DNA of 39,234 bases from RZYP01 sp964386405 (GCA_964386405.1 CAYLRW010000005.1:1-39234), one strand, 5' to 3'. Shown: positions 22,784-30,556, numbered from the stretch's first letter. A program made the numbers and translations. Notes: generated by a model not told the origin, from the sequence alone.

Positions 22784-23284
22784 ATGAGAAACAGGAATTA
22801 TTTAATTGTTGTATTGACTTTGGTTGCGGTAATGATTTCTTCTATTGCTTTTGCCGCGTCAGGTACTCCGGCAAAATATAAAGGTTTATCTGCGATTACT
22901 GCAGCTCGGACTGAAGTGCCAAAAGCAGCGAACTTGTTAGGATATAACAAAGATGGCGAGAACATACTGGTGGCATTTCAAGATCCTGCAACCTTGGAAA
23001 ACTATTTTGTCAAAGTAGCAATGGATACTTCTAAGGTAAAAGAAGTGAAAATTGATGGGGCCGTATTCGTTCTGGGGAGTACTGTTATTAATAAAACAAC
23101 AGACGACGTTAAAGGAGTCTTGTTAAAAACCTATCCAGATGCAACGAATATAGTTATAACTACAGATCACGATATGAATAATACATACTATCAGGCTAAT
23201 TTCACTACCAAAAAATTTAAGGGCGAAGCTAAGTTTAATCCGGCAACAGGAGTAATTATTGAGAGAACCTTAGAATACTTTTAA
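22784..23284 (+). CDS. Secreted PepSY-like protein
   Basis: A 166-residue protein with a clear signal peptide (basic MRNRN, hydrophobic core about 6-22, likely cleavage in AFA-ASG). The mature part contains two weakly similar halves. The second (DDVKGVLLKTYPDA through NPATGVIIERTLEYF) has the PepSY layout: helix, beta strands, then a C-terminal xxxTGxIxx strand. PepSY proteins act outside the cytoplasm, sometimes as protease inhibitors; the role here is unknown. The Shine-Dalgarno AAGGAGGAG is strong. It is monocistronic, with its own promoter and terminator. Confidence 0.65.
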   Translation: MRNRNYLIVVLTLVAVMISSIAFAASGTPAKYKGLSAITAARTEVPKAANLLGYNKDGENILVAFQDPATLENYFVKVAMDTSKVKEVKIDGAVFVLGSTVINKTTDDVKGVLLKTYPDATNIVITTDHDMNNTYYQANFTTKKFKGEAKFNPATGVIIERTLEYF

Positions 23285-23300
23285 ACGATTCAGTTAATTG

Positions 23301-23336
23301 AAAATACCGCTAGCTTAATTGCTAGCGGTATTTTTT
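23301..23336 (+). terminator. Terminator of the PepSY-like gene
   Basis: AAAATACCGCTAGC, loop TTAATT, GCTAGCGGTATTTT, then TT: a 14-bp perfect stem with T-run. Confidence 0.95.
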
Positions 23337-23449
23337 ATCATTATTGAAAAAGCAAAAAGCTTTGTGTTTAATAAATGAACAATGAACACTTTAACTGTAA
23401 AAAATATGCTTTGTAGACTTGTTATGTTAACTTTTTGAGATTAAAGTGC

Positions 23450-23455
23450 TATAAT
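23450..23455 (+). promoter_or_regulatory. Extended -10 promoter of the small lysine-rich protein gene
   Basis: TATAAT at 23450-23455 preceded by TGC; the -35 region (TTAACT, 23427-23432) is weak. It lies about 35 nt upstream of the small gene at 23491. Confidence 0.5.
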
Positions 23456-23490
23456 AAATGTAGGTTTTAAAAACTAAGGAGATGTTTGCA

Positions 23491-23598
23491 ATGGGAGATA
23501 AAAGCCCAAAGAACAAAGAGAAAATGAAGAAGAAGGCAACAAAGACTAAAGCAGCTACTCATACTAGTTCTGAGAATTCACAGACAGAACCTAAATAA
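23491..23598 (+). CDS. Small lysine-rich protein of 35 residues
   Basis: ATG 23491 is preceded by AAGGAG at an ideal distance and a TGCTATAAT promoter, and the frame is followed by a strong terminator, so this is a complete small gene. The product begins MGDKSPKNKEKMKKKATKTK and ends in a Ser/Thr/Gln-rich tail (SSENSQTEPK). It has no hydrophobic segment, is strongly basic and is probably disordered. I recall small uncharacterised bacterial proteins starting MGDKSPK, but no function is known to me. Confidence 0.7.
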   Translation: MGDKSPKNKEKMKKKATKTKAATHTSSENSQTEPK

Positions 23599-23627
23599 AA
23601 GCCTGTAAAAAAGCAACTGCAATTGTG

Positions 23628-23672
23628 AAATGCACCTCAAATGCTTAATGGCGTTTTTAGGTGCATTTTTTC
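23628..23672 (+). terminator. Terminator of the small lysine-rich protein gene
   Basis: AAATGCACCT (23628-23637) pairs with AGGTGCATTT (23659-23668) followed by TTT; the loop is about 21 nt. Confidence 0.9.
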
Positions 23673-23730
23673 TGTTTTTACCGCAGTTCTGTTAGTGATT
23701 GCAAGGAAATTATGAAATTATTGTGAAGTG

Positions 23731-23759
23731 TTGATAAGTATTTTGAAATTTGTTATAAT
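23731..23759 (+). promoter_or_regulatory. Promoter of the terC riboswitch transcript
   Basis: TTGATA at 23731-23736, a 17-bp spacer and TATAAT at 23754-23759. The start would be near 23766, just before the yybP-ykoY element. Confidence 0.7.
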
Positions 23760-23780
23760 AATTTACAGATATATAGGCTC

Positions 23781-23915
23781 TAAAAGGGAGTAACTGTTAT
23801 AACTGTCGTCAACATATATGCTGCAACAACAGCTGGCGGTAGTATTGAATGCATAGCATTTGATTGGTGAGACTTTTAGTGTGATGGTGGTCCATTGCGC
23901 TGGGGGTCTTTTTTA
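23781..23915 (+). promoter_or_regulatory. yybP-ykoY Mn2+ riboswitch with terminator, upstream of terC
   Basis: The element contains the conserved AAAGGGAGTAACTG strand (23783 onward), GTCAACA, and the closing GGTGAGACTTTTAG strand. The expression platform is a terminator in which AGACTTTTAGTG pairs with CGCTGGGGGTCT, largely through U-G pairs, followed by T6 ending at 23914. In this class Mn2+ binding stabilises the aptamer and prevents termination. The downstream gene, a TerC-family membrane protein, is a classic target. Confidence 0.85.
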
Positions 23916-23941
23916 TTTCTATTATTGAGGAGGAGATTTAT

Positions 23942-24634
23942 TTGGAGTTTTTGTCAATGGATTTTTTGATGGCACTTGGTTCTATAATAGTATTAGATAT
24001 TGTTTTGGGCGGCGATAATGCGGTTGTAATTGCTATGGCATCGCGTGATTTGCCGCAGTCAGTCAGGAAAAAAGCTGTTTATGCAGGAACCGCTGGTGCC
24101 ATTGCTGTGAGAATGTTGATGACCTTTTTAGCTGTATGGGTATTAACCATACCATATTTACAGGCCATTGGCGGCATGGCACTAATTCCTATCGCAATCA
24201 AATTGCTGAAGCCAGCGGAAGATGCTAAAGAGATTTCTGCTTGTGATGGTTTTTGGACGGCAATTAAGACAATTATTGTAGCGGATGTAGCAATGGGAAT
24301 TGATAACGTTCTTGCCATTGCCGGCGCAGCAGATGGACATTTTGGATTGGTAGTCATTGGCTTGCTGATAAGTGTACCAGTTATTGTCTGGGGCAGCCAG
24401 CTAATCGGCTCCTTGATGCAGAAATATCCTTCTTTGATTTTTCTTGGGGCAGGTATTTTGGCTTGGACAGCAGGTACTATGTTGCTGCACGATAAAATTG
24501 TTGGCAGTTATATATCCAATGTCTTGGATGGATTTGAATACTTGATCCCCCTTTTAATAACTACCATTGTTTTGACAATTGGTTATCGTGCTCAGAAATC
24601 TTCTGAAATGCCAGCGGATGCTGAACTGAATTAA
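23942..24634 (+). CDS. TerC-family membrane protein, probable Mn2+ exporter (YceF/YkoY-like)
   Basis: A 230-residue protein with about seven membrane helices. The TerC signatures LGGDNAVVIAMASR (helix 1) and MGIDNVLAIAGAA (middle) place acidic and Asn residues in the membrane, as in the family. Firmicute members under yybP-ykoY control (YkoY, YceF) have been linked to Mn2+ export, including metallation of secreted proteins. The riboswitch supports that role here. TTG 23942 is used, with GGAGGAG upstream. The older tellurite-resistance name is not a guide to function. Confidence 0.85.
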   Translation: MEFLSMDFLMALGSIIVLDIVLGGDNAVVIAMASRDLPQSVRKKAVYAGTAGAIAVRMLMTFLAVWVLTIPYLQAIGGMALIPIAIKLLKPAEDAKEISACDGFWTAIKTIIVADVAMGIDNVLAIAGAADGHFGLVVIGLLISVPVIVWGSQLIGSLMQKYPSLIFLGAGILAWTAGTMLLHDKIVGSYISNVLDGFEYLIPLLITTIVLTIGYRAQKSSEMPADAELN

Positions 24635-24654
24635 CTTGTTTTGTGATTATCTTA

Positions 24655-24692
24655 AAGGCCTGCGCTTTCATGTGCAGGCCTTGTCGTTTTTT
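24655..24692 (+). terminator. Terminator after terC
   Basis: AAGGCCTGC (24655-24663) pairs with GCAGGCCTT (24674-24682), followed by GTCG and T6. Confidence 0.88.
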
Positions 24693-24777
24693 ATGGCGAG
24701 GAATAGAAAAGAACAGAAGGATAAAGGGAAATAATGTCGAAGCATGAAATATAAAATTATATTAGGAAGTGATGAAT

Positions 24778-24996
24778 ATGGCTGCAAATTTGCCCTTCAA
24801 GATTGATGACTGTGTCTATGACGGCGACAATAGAAAGGGAAAGGTAGTTGATTTTAGACAGGAAGATGTTTCTGATCCCAGTAATGGCAAGTTTGCTTAT
24901 AAAGTTGTTTGGGAAAATGGCAGCAGCAGTTGGATGGAAGAAACTGATATCCATAAAAAAGGTTTCTTTGAGAGTCTGCTGCACAAATTCAAATAA
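24778..24996 (+). CDS. Small uncharacterised protein of 72 residues
   Basis: A soluble protein of 72 residues. The pattern VYDGDNRKGKVVDF, then YKVVWENGSSSWMEETDI, suggests a compact beta-barrel of the SH3/KOW/Tudor type: short strands, conserved Trp and an acidic end. This is a structural guess; I do not recognise the family. ATG 24778 is preferred because AGGAAG (24764-24769) is 8 nt upstream; an in-frame ATG at 24772 would be too close. It stands alone between the terC terminator and a flavoprotein gene 74 nt downstream. Confidence 0.7.
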   Translation: MAANLPFKIDDCVYDGDNRKGKVVDFRQEDVSDPSNGKFAYKVVWENGSSSWMEETDIHKKGFFESLLHKFK

Positions 24997-25070
24997 AATT
25001 ACTATTACCAGGTGCAAGCTTGATTCATATTACTAATAATAATCTTTAAAAATTAAGAGGAGGGTAATTC

Positions 25071-25700
25071 ATGAAAGTATTATTGTTAAATGGCAGTCCG
25101 CATGAAAAAGGTTGTACATACACTGCTTTGACAGAAATAGCCAACGAATTGGCAAAAGAGAATATTGAGTCGGAAATTATGCAAGTCGGCAGCAAACCTG
25201 TTAAAGGCTGCATAGCTTGTTATGCCTGTATTAAGCTGAATAATGGCCATTGTGTCTTTAATGATGATTTAGTCAACCCTGTTATTGATAAAATCAAAGA
25301 GGCTGATGCCATCGTAGTAGGCAGTCCAGTCTACTATGCGGGTATTTCCGGTCAGGTAAAATCGCTGCTGGACAGAGTGTTTTTTGCAGGCCGCGACATT
25401 TTTGCCAATAAACTTGCCGCAACAGTTGTCAGCTGCAGACGTGGCGGAGCGAGTGCTTCCTTTGACCAGCTGAACCACTATTTTATGATGAAGAACATGC
25501 CAGTAGTAAGTTCGCAGTATTGGAATCAGGTACATGGCAGCAATGCTGAAGAAGTTGTCAAAGACTATGAAGGCATGCAGACTATGCGCACATTGGCCAA
25601 GAATATGAGCTGGCTTTTGAAGTGCATTGAAGCGGGCAAGCAGAATGGTGTTAAATTACCGGAATACGAAACAGTAATACAAACAAACTTTATACGCTAG
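25071..25700 (+). CDS. Flavodoxin-fold reductase, iron-sulfur-flavoprotein-like
   Basis: A 209-residue flavodoxin-like protein of the NADPH-dependent FMN reductase/iron-sulfur flavoprotein group. The FMN-phosphate loop is LLNGSPHEKGCTYTAL and the isoalloxazine region is VVGSPVYYAGISGQVKSLLDR. Four cysteines at 47, 50, 53 and 61 (CIACYACIKLNNGHC, C-x2-C-x2-C-x7-C) fit the compact 4Fe-4S motif of archaeal iron-sulfur flavoproteins. Related proteins without a cluster also keep some of these cysteines. A cytosolic redox role is likely; partner and substrate are unknown. The SDR gene 33 nt downstream may be co-transcribed. Confidence 0.8.
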   Translation: MKVLLLNGSPHEKGCTYTALTEIANELAKENIESEIMQVGSKPVKGCIACYACIKLNNGHCVFNDDLVNPVIDKIKEADAIVVGSPVYYAGISGQVKSLLDRVFFAGRDIFANKLAATVVSCRRGGASASFDQLNHYFMMKNMPVVSSQYWNQVHGSNAEEVVKDYEGMQTMRTLAKNMSWLLKCIEAGKQNGVKLPEYETVIQTNFIR

Positions 25701-25733
25701 AAACATCATAAGATAATTTTGGAGGTTAAATAA

Positions 25734-26513
25734 ATGACTGGATTAAAAGGAAAAACAGTTTTCATCAGTGGAGCAAGCAGCGGTATCGGCAAAGCTAGTG
25801 CTGAAGCCTTTGCCATGGCCGGGACTCGCTTGATTCTCTGTGCACGCAGTATAGATAAGATAACAGCTTTGGCTGAAAAGCTAAAGGAGCATTATGAGAC
25901 CGAATGCATGGTAATTAAACTGGATGTGCGTGATCGCCAAGCTGTTGAAGAAGCAATTGATACTTTACCTGAGAACTGGAAAAAGATTGATATTCTTTTG
26001 AATAATGCCGGCGGTGCACTGGGTTTGGAAAAACTCCACGAAGGTGATCCAAGCGATTGGGATACCATGATTGACACTAATATCAAGGGTTTACTTTATC
26101 TTACACGGAAAATAGTGCCATTAATGCTGAAATATCAGTTAAAAGGGCATGTTGTTAATATTGGTTCTATCGCCGGTATTGCTGCCTATCCTAATGGGGC
26201 CGTATACTGCGCGACAAAAGCTGCTGTTCATTGCCTGAGCGATGGCTTGCGCATGGATCTAGTTGATAAACCAATTCGTGTTACCAATATTCAGCCAGGC
26301 ATGACTGAAACTAATTTCAGCAACGTCAGATTCCACGGCGATGAGAAAAAAGCAGAGGCTGTCTACGCAGGCATTAAGCCATTAACAGCCGATGATATAG
26401 CTGACATAGTTATCTATGCTACCAGCGCACCGGATCATGTGCAGATTTGTGAAGTAACGGTTACGCCTACTAATCAAGCTACGGGCGGCGTAGTTTATAA
26501 AACCAATTCTTAA
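25734..26513 (+). CDS. Short-chain dehydrogenase/reductase, YdfG-like
   Basis: A 259-residue classical SDR. The cofactor motif is SGASSGIGKASAEAF, the structural motif is LNNAGGALG, and the catalytic Ser is in IGSIAG with Tyr and Lys in YCATKAA. A basic Arg in LCARSID after the second strand suggests NADP(H). The pattern NIQPGMTETNFSNVRFHGD resembles YdfG and related enzymes acting on L-allo-threonine, serine and 3-hydroxy acids. The substrate is inferred. The Shine-Dalgarno GGAGGT is strong and a terminator follows. Confidence 0.85.
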   Translation: MTGLKGKTVFISGASSGIGKASAEAFAMAGTRLILCARSIDKITALAEKLKEHYETECMVIKLDVRDRQAVEEAIDTLPENWKKIDILLNNAGGALGLEKLHEGDPSDWDTMIDTNIKGLLYLTRKIVPLMLKYQLKGHVVNIGSIAGIAAYPNGAVYCATKAAVHCLSDGLRMDLVDKPIRVTNIQPGMTETNFSNVRFHGDEKKAEAVYAGIKPLTADDIADIVIYATSAPDHVQICEVTVTPTNQATGGVVYKTNS

Positions 26514-26525
26514 ATACATATGTGC

Positions 26526-26564
26526 AAAAATCCCCTTACCATAAAAACGTAAGGGGATTTTTAT
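26526..26564 (+). terminator. Terminator after the SDR gene
   Basis: AAAAATCCCCTTAC, loop CATAAAAAC, GTAAGGGGATTTTT: a 14-bp perfect stem flanked by A and T runs, so it may work in both directions. Confidence 0.93.
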
Positions 26565-26698
26565 TTGCAACTCAGGCAAAAGATAAAAGATGGACTTAAT
26601 ATTGGACATATAAATAATAAGATATTTCTAATTAAAGGAATGCCGGTTTTGCCGTCGAAAATAATTATAGATGCTTGATGCTCGGGGGAGGTTTTTTA

Positions 26699-28060
26699 AT
26701 GGATAATATTGTTTTTTTAAGCTTATTCTTTAATGTAATAATTTTGCTATTGTTGTTTATTGTATATCGCAAAGCAGGTTCGAATAGCCAAAATGAGCAG
26801 TTATTGGGAATCAAGCTGCAGCTTGATCAGTTGCGCAACGATCTTTACAGGCAGCAAGAAGGACTGCGCTCAGAACTGAATCGTAATATGCAGGAAACAA
26901 TGAATAACTTTGGCAGCATTATCTTGAAAACCTTGCGTAGCACCAACGATACGCAGAATACTATCGTTAAAGATATGGATAAAAACATGCAGGAGAAACT
27001 AGAACAAAATCAGCGCATGTTGTCCGATTCTTTGTCGCAGGTGGAAAAGCGGTTACAAACGTATTCTGCAGAATCAACTGCCAAATTGGAAAATATTCGT
27101 CTGAGTGTCGAGCGCAAGCTTGGTGATTTACAAACAGATAACAACAAAAAACTCGATGATATGCGGCAATTGGTTGACGAGAAACTGCAGAAAACATTGA
27201 ATGAGAGAATGACAGAATCTTTTAAATTGGTTAATGACCGCTTGGAACAGGTCTATAAAGGCCTTGGTGAAATGCAGTCTTTAGCGCAGGGCGTAGGCGA
27301 CTTGAAAAAAGTGATGAGTAATGTAAAAACACGAGGTATTTTAGGGGAAATTCAATTAGGCGCTATTTTGGAAGAAATTTTGTCCACTGAGCAATATGTT
27401 ACCAATGTTGAAACCAAAAAAGGCAGCGGCAAGGTTGTAGAGTACGCCATTAAACTACCGTCAGAAGATGGCTCTTTTGTCTATTTGCCGATAGACTCCA
27501 AATTTCCAGGCGAAACCTACGGTAATTTACGTGATGCATACGAAAAAGGCAGCGCCGAAGAAATTCAAAACTGTGTTAAATTGCTGCTTAATACAATTAA
27601 GGCTGAAGCAAAGGATATTAGGGACAAGTATATTGATGCACCTAATACGACTGATTTTGCCATTATGTTTTTGCCATTTGAGGGTCTTTATGCCGAAGTC
27701 GTTAATCGGGGCATGATCGAAGTATTACAGCGTGATTATCACGTAAACTTAGCGGGACCAAGCACGATGGCGGCACTTTTGAACAGTTTACAGATGGGTT
27801 TCAAAACCTTTGCCATTCAACAGCGCAGCAGTGAAGTCTGGAAAGTTCTTGGAGCTGTCAAAACAGAGTTTGATAAATTTGCTGATGCACTGAAGGCTAC
27901 CCAAACAAGGTTGACACAGGCTCATGAAGAACTTGACAAACTTGTGGGAACACGAACCCGCAGAATGCAGCTGAAGTTGCGCGGGCTTACGCAGATAACT
28001 TCTGCTGATGCCGAAAAAATTTTACAATTGGATCAGCCTGATTCTGAAAGTAAAAACTAA
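26699..28060 (+). CDS. rmuC: RmuC-family DNA recombination protein
   Basis: A 453-residue protein. One N-terminal membrane helix (about residues 4-22) is followed by a long coiled coil rich in Gln, Lys and Leu (about 35-195). The RmuC domain (about 205-420) contains TRGILGEIQLGAILEEIL, PIDSKFPGETY and LAGPSTMAALLNSL. In E. coli RmuC limits inversion at short repeats, and the domain resembles a PD-(D/E)xK nuclease fold. ATG 26699 is chosen because GGGGGAGG lies just upstream. The gene is monocistronic and convergent with the minus-strand gene beyond. Confidence 0.93.
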   Translation: MDNIVFLSLFFNVIILLLLFIVYRKAGSNSQNEQLLGIKLQLDQLRNDLYRQQEGLRSELNRNMQETMNNFGSIILKTLRSTNDTQNTIVKDMDKNMQEKLEQNQRMLSDSLSQVEKRLQTYSAESTAKLENIRLSVERKLGDLQTDNNKKLDDMRQLVDEKLQKTLNERMTESFKLVNDRLEQVYKGLGEMQSLAQGVGDLKKVMSNVKTRGILGEIQLGAILEEILSTEQYVTNVETKKGSGKVVEYAIKLPSEDGSFVYLPIDSKFPGETYGNLRDAYEKGSAEEIQNCVKLLLNTIKAEAKDIRDKYIDAPNTTDFAIMFLPFEGLYAEVVNRGMIEVLQRDYHVNLAGPSTMAALLNSLQMGFKTFAIQQRSSEVWKVLGAVKTEFDKFADALKATQTRLTQAHEELDKLVGTRTRRMQLKLRGLTQITSADAEKILQLDQPDSESKN

Positions 28061-28097
28061 AAAACTCTCCGGAATGCATATTCCGGAGAGTTTTTGC
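28058..28097. terminator. Bidirectional terminator between convergent genes
   Basis: AAAACTCTCCGGAAT, loop GCAT, ATTCCGGAGAGTTTTT. The perfect stem is flanked by A's on the left and T's on the right, so it ends both rmuC on the + strand and the orphan gene on the - strand. Confidence 0.95.
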
Positions 28098-28106
28098 ATA
28101 TTATCG

Positions 28107-28889
28107 CTATACTTTTATGCCTTCTTTATAATAGTTGCATAGTTCAACTTGTCGGACTTCATTCATATATTCGTTTTGGTAGCCTTCTTTTTCCATTCTG
28201 TAGGAAATTACACCGGTAGTGGAATAAAATTCTGATTTTACTGCTCTCAAGAAGATGGAAGGGAAAAGAGTATTTATCAAAAAATCATAGAAAGGATGGC
28301 AGACATCCAAGCCTTTCACTTTGCGGTCAAAATCATCAGTGATTGCTAATTCGACAAGTTCTGTTTCCTTTTCAGTAAGCAAACCATTTTCTGAATACTG
28401 CAGGTAAGTTGTTTGCGTCGTCAAGGCACTTTTAATTAATTCATCCTGGTTCATAAAAAATGTTATCGTACCAACAAGGAAAAGCTGTTCTTCAAAAAAG
28501 TCGCGGCTTTGGAGTCGTGGTATGCCTAGATATCTTGAATCTACAGTTTCTTCAAATAATGGGGAATGTAATTCAACTACATCATTCTCAAGCAGCTGGT
28601 CTTCAAAACAAGAACTTAATCTAACAATTTGTTCCGCACAAGAAAAGTCGGCAAAAATAGCTTCGTCAGGAGCAGGGTAATATTTAAGCAGGAAGGTAGT
28701 TTGTTCCAGCTCAGCATGCTTTTGCCATTTCTGCAATACAAGCTCATATGGTCCGGAAATTCCTGGCAGCCAAAAATACCAACCAAGAGTATCTTCATTA
28801 ATAGGACGGATTTTTTCCAATACGTCTTGATTAGTGTTTTCTAAGACTACTAAAATTGCTTGATTCAATAGTTTGTCGACATATGTCAT
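28107..28889 (-). CDS. Uncharacterised protein, only minus-strand gene
   Basis: A 260-residue soluble, acidic protein. No signal peptide, membrane helix or catalytic motif is evident. Features seen are GWYFWLPGISGPYELVLQKWQKH near the N-terminus, many Glu, Leu and Phe residues, and a C-terminal half with CHPFYDFLINTLFPSIFLRAV. I do not recognise the family. The start is ATG at 28889, with GGAAG 8 nt upstream on the minus strand; an in-frame GTG at 28898 is an alternative. It has its own near-consensus promoter (28990-29019) with a palindrome over the -10 edge. Confidence 0.75.
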   Translation of the reverse strand: MTYVDKLLNQAILVVLENTNQDVLEKIRPINEDTLGWYFWLPGISGPYELVLQKWQKHAELEQTTFLLKYYPAPDEAIFADFSCAEQIVRLSSCFEDQLLENDVVELHSPLFEETVDSRYLGIPRLQSRDFFEEQLFLVGTITFFMNQDELIKSALTTQTTYLQYSENGLLTEKETELVELAITDDFDRKVKGLDVCHPFYDFLINTLFPSIFLRAVKSEFYSTTGVISYRMEKEGYQNEYMNEVRQVELCNYYKEGIKV

Positions 28890-28975
28890 TTTGAGCACTT
28901 CCTTCCATATGATGTTTAATAATAAGGAAGATTAGATAAAAACACTAAGTGAAAGCAGAATTTTCTCATAAATAT

Positions 28976-28990
28976 TTTACTGTGAGTAAA
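28976..28990. promoter_or_regulatory. Palindromic operator candidate for the minus-strand gene
   Basis: TTTACT-GTG-AGTAAA is a perfect 6-3-6 inverted repeat. It touches the downstream edge of the minus-strand -10 box, a typical repressor position. Confidence 0.45.
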
Positions 28991-29019
28991 TTATAGAATG
29001 AAATATTGCCAAGTGTCAA
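28990..29019 (-). promoter_or_regulatory. Promoter of the minus-strand gene
   Basis: On the minus strand TTGACA (29019-29014) is separated by 18 bp from TATAAT (28995-28990). Both hexamers match consensus exactly. Confidence 0.8.
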
Positions 29020-29060
29020 GCATATATTGATACATATTTGTGTTAAAAATGTAATATTTG

Positions 29061-29092
29061 TTGACTATATATACAAATAGCATATGCTATTT
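29061..29092 (+). promoter_or_regulatory. Promoter with overlapping 18-bp palindrome
   Basis: TTGACT at 29061-29066 and TATGCT at 29083-29088 (16-bp spacer) form a promoter-like pair facing the phosphoesterase gene. The -10 is embedded in a perfect palindrome AAATAGCATATGCTATTT (29075-29092), a likely operator. Confidence 0.5.
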
Positions 29093-29119
29093 AACGAAAT
29101 GATGACACGAAAATATCAC

Positions 29120-29150
29120 TTGACTATCTGTCATAGTAATATGATATGCT
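29120..29150 (+). promoter_or_regulatory. Second promoter-like copy before the phosphoesterase gene
   Basis: TTGACTAT at 29120 repeats the sequence at 29061, and ATATGCT recurs at 29144-29150. Spacing to TATGCT is 19 bp, longer than ideal. The spacer holds an inverted repeat ACTAT-CTGTC-ATAGT (29123-29137). Confidence 0.4.
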
Positions 29151-29199
29151 TTTAGAAAGACACAGCAGTAAATTTTTTTTGTTTAGCGGAGTAAAAGTT

Positions 29200-30510
29200 A
29201 TGAAAAAAATATTAATCATATTAGCAGCAGTAATAGTGCTTGTAACTGGGGGCTGCAGTTTAATACAAAGGCAACAATTTTCATCAGCTCTTTCTGTAAA
29301 ATCTTCAGCTGCCAATCTTGCGTTATCTGGCGGTACGCTCAAGGCTGTTGTCTCACAGACACCTATTGCTGTTGGTGACGCTGATGTTTTTGCTGTAATG
29401 CAAAACATTACAAAAGACAACAGAACAGAAAAAATGATTACATGGCATTCAAAATTGCCGCGTTCAGCTTCTTTTTTAGAATATAGAGAACAAGGGCATA
29501 ATGACATAGTAAAAATTAATGCGAAACAAAATGAGTTTATGACTGATCAGGGTAAAAAATATCAGCATATAGTAAAAATTAATGGCTTGAAAGCTGATCA
29601 TACCTATGAATACCGGATTAACGATGGGGAAGATTATACGGCGTGGGAGATATTTCATACCGACAATGGCATACGGACGAAAGCTCTTATCTTTCCAGAT
29701 TCTCAAAGCGTCGATTATGGCATCTGGGCAAAAACCGTTAAGATGGCCTGGGAGAAAAATCCTGATGCCCAGTTTTTTATTAACATGGGTGATCTTGTTG
29801 ATAATGGGCAGCAATACTGGCAATGGGCAAGGTGGTTGGAAGGCGTTGAAGGAATGATAGAAAAAATTCCTTTTGCACCAATTAGCGGTAATCACGAAGA
29901 TTATACCTTGAACTGGAAAATGACTGAGCCACATACCTATTTGAATCTTTTTACTTTGCCGGCAAACGGGATTGAAGGCTTCAATGAATATTTTTATTCA
30001 TACGATTATGGTGACGTGCATTTTACTGTCATTGATACGCAGAAAGATGAATTAGCTGAATTTAAACCTGATTTGTTTGCCAGAGAATTGGCTTGGGCAG
30101 AAAAAGATCTTGCTGCTACTGATAAACACTGGAAAGTAGTTTTGATGCATAAACATATTTTCAATTTCAGAGTCGATGGCAGTTTCAATGAAATTGGCGA
30201 CACTTTTATGCCACTTTTCGATAAGTATAATGTTGACGTTGTTTTTACAGGTCATATTCATTCCTATCGTAGAACAGTACCTTTATATGAAGGAGTCGCT
30301 GCAGAAAGGGGAACCATTTACATTTCTACAGGTGCAGCAGGAGAGCGCTTAAGGGTAAAGGGACCGGCACAGATTTCGCTGGAGGCGGCGGTAAATCCAC
30401 AGACGTCTTTGCCAAATTATCTTGTCTTGGAAACAAATGCAGGCGAAATGAAAATTCAGGCTTTTACGCAAAAAGGCGATGAGATTGATTCCGTCTTGCT
30501 AAAAAAATAG
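29200..30510 (+). CDS. Lipoprotein metallophosphoesterase, purple-acid-phosphatase-like
   Basis: A 436-residue predicted lipoprotein. A basic-hydrophobic signal ends in the lipobox VTGGC, with Cys at about residue 19. An N-terminal beta domain (about 60-165, ending KINGLKADHTYEYRIND) resembles the fibronectin-like domain of bacterial purple acid phosphatases. The catalytic domain has FPDSQ, NMGDLVDNG, SGNHED, LMHKH and FTGHIHSYRR, the metal-ligand set of calcineurin-like phosphoesterases. It would act on phosphate esters outside the membrane; the substrate is unknown. ATG 29200 is used, with CGGAG upstream; an in-frame ATG at 29146 would push the signal peptide inward. Confidence 0.87.
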   Translation: MKKILIILAAVIVLVTGGCSLIQRQQFSSALSVKSSAANLALSGGTLKAVVSQTPIAVGDADVFAVMQNITKDNRTEKMITWHSKLPRSASFLEYREQGHNDIVKINAKQNEFMTDQGKKYQHIVKINGLKADHTYEYRINDGEDYTAWEIFHTDNGIRTKALIFPDSQSVDYGIWAKTVKMAWEKNPDAQFFINMGDLVDNGQQYWQWARWLEGVEGMIEKIPFAPISGNHEDYTLNWKMTEPHTYLNLFTLPANGIEGFNEYFYSYDYGDVHFTVIDTQKDELAEFKPDLFARELAWAEKDLAATDKHWKVVLMHKHIFNFRVDGSFNEIGDTFMPLFDKYNVDVVFTGHIHSYRRTVPLYEGVAAERGTIYISTGAAGERLRVKGPAQISLEAAVNPQTSLPNYLVLETNAGEMKIQAFTQKGDEIDSVLLKK

Positions 30511-30519
30511 TATTTTTTA

Positions 30520-30547
30520 TTGACAAGATTATTAAGAATATTGTAAT
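30520..30547 (+). promoter_or_regulatory. Promoter of the second Mn2+ riboswitch transcript
   Basis: A perfect TTGACA at 30520-30525 is followed at 16 bp by TGTAAT (30542-30547). The start would be just upstream of the riboswitch. Confidence 0.6.
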
Positions 30548-30556
30548 ATGGAAAAG

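Noticed and set aside
23942..24634. Tellurite resistance as the function of the TerC-family protein.
   Set aside because: No other ter genes are present, and the Mn2+ riboswitch points to manganese handling.
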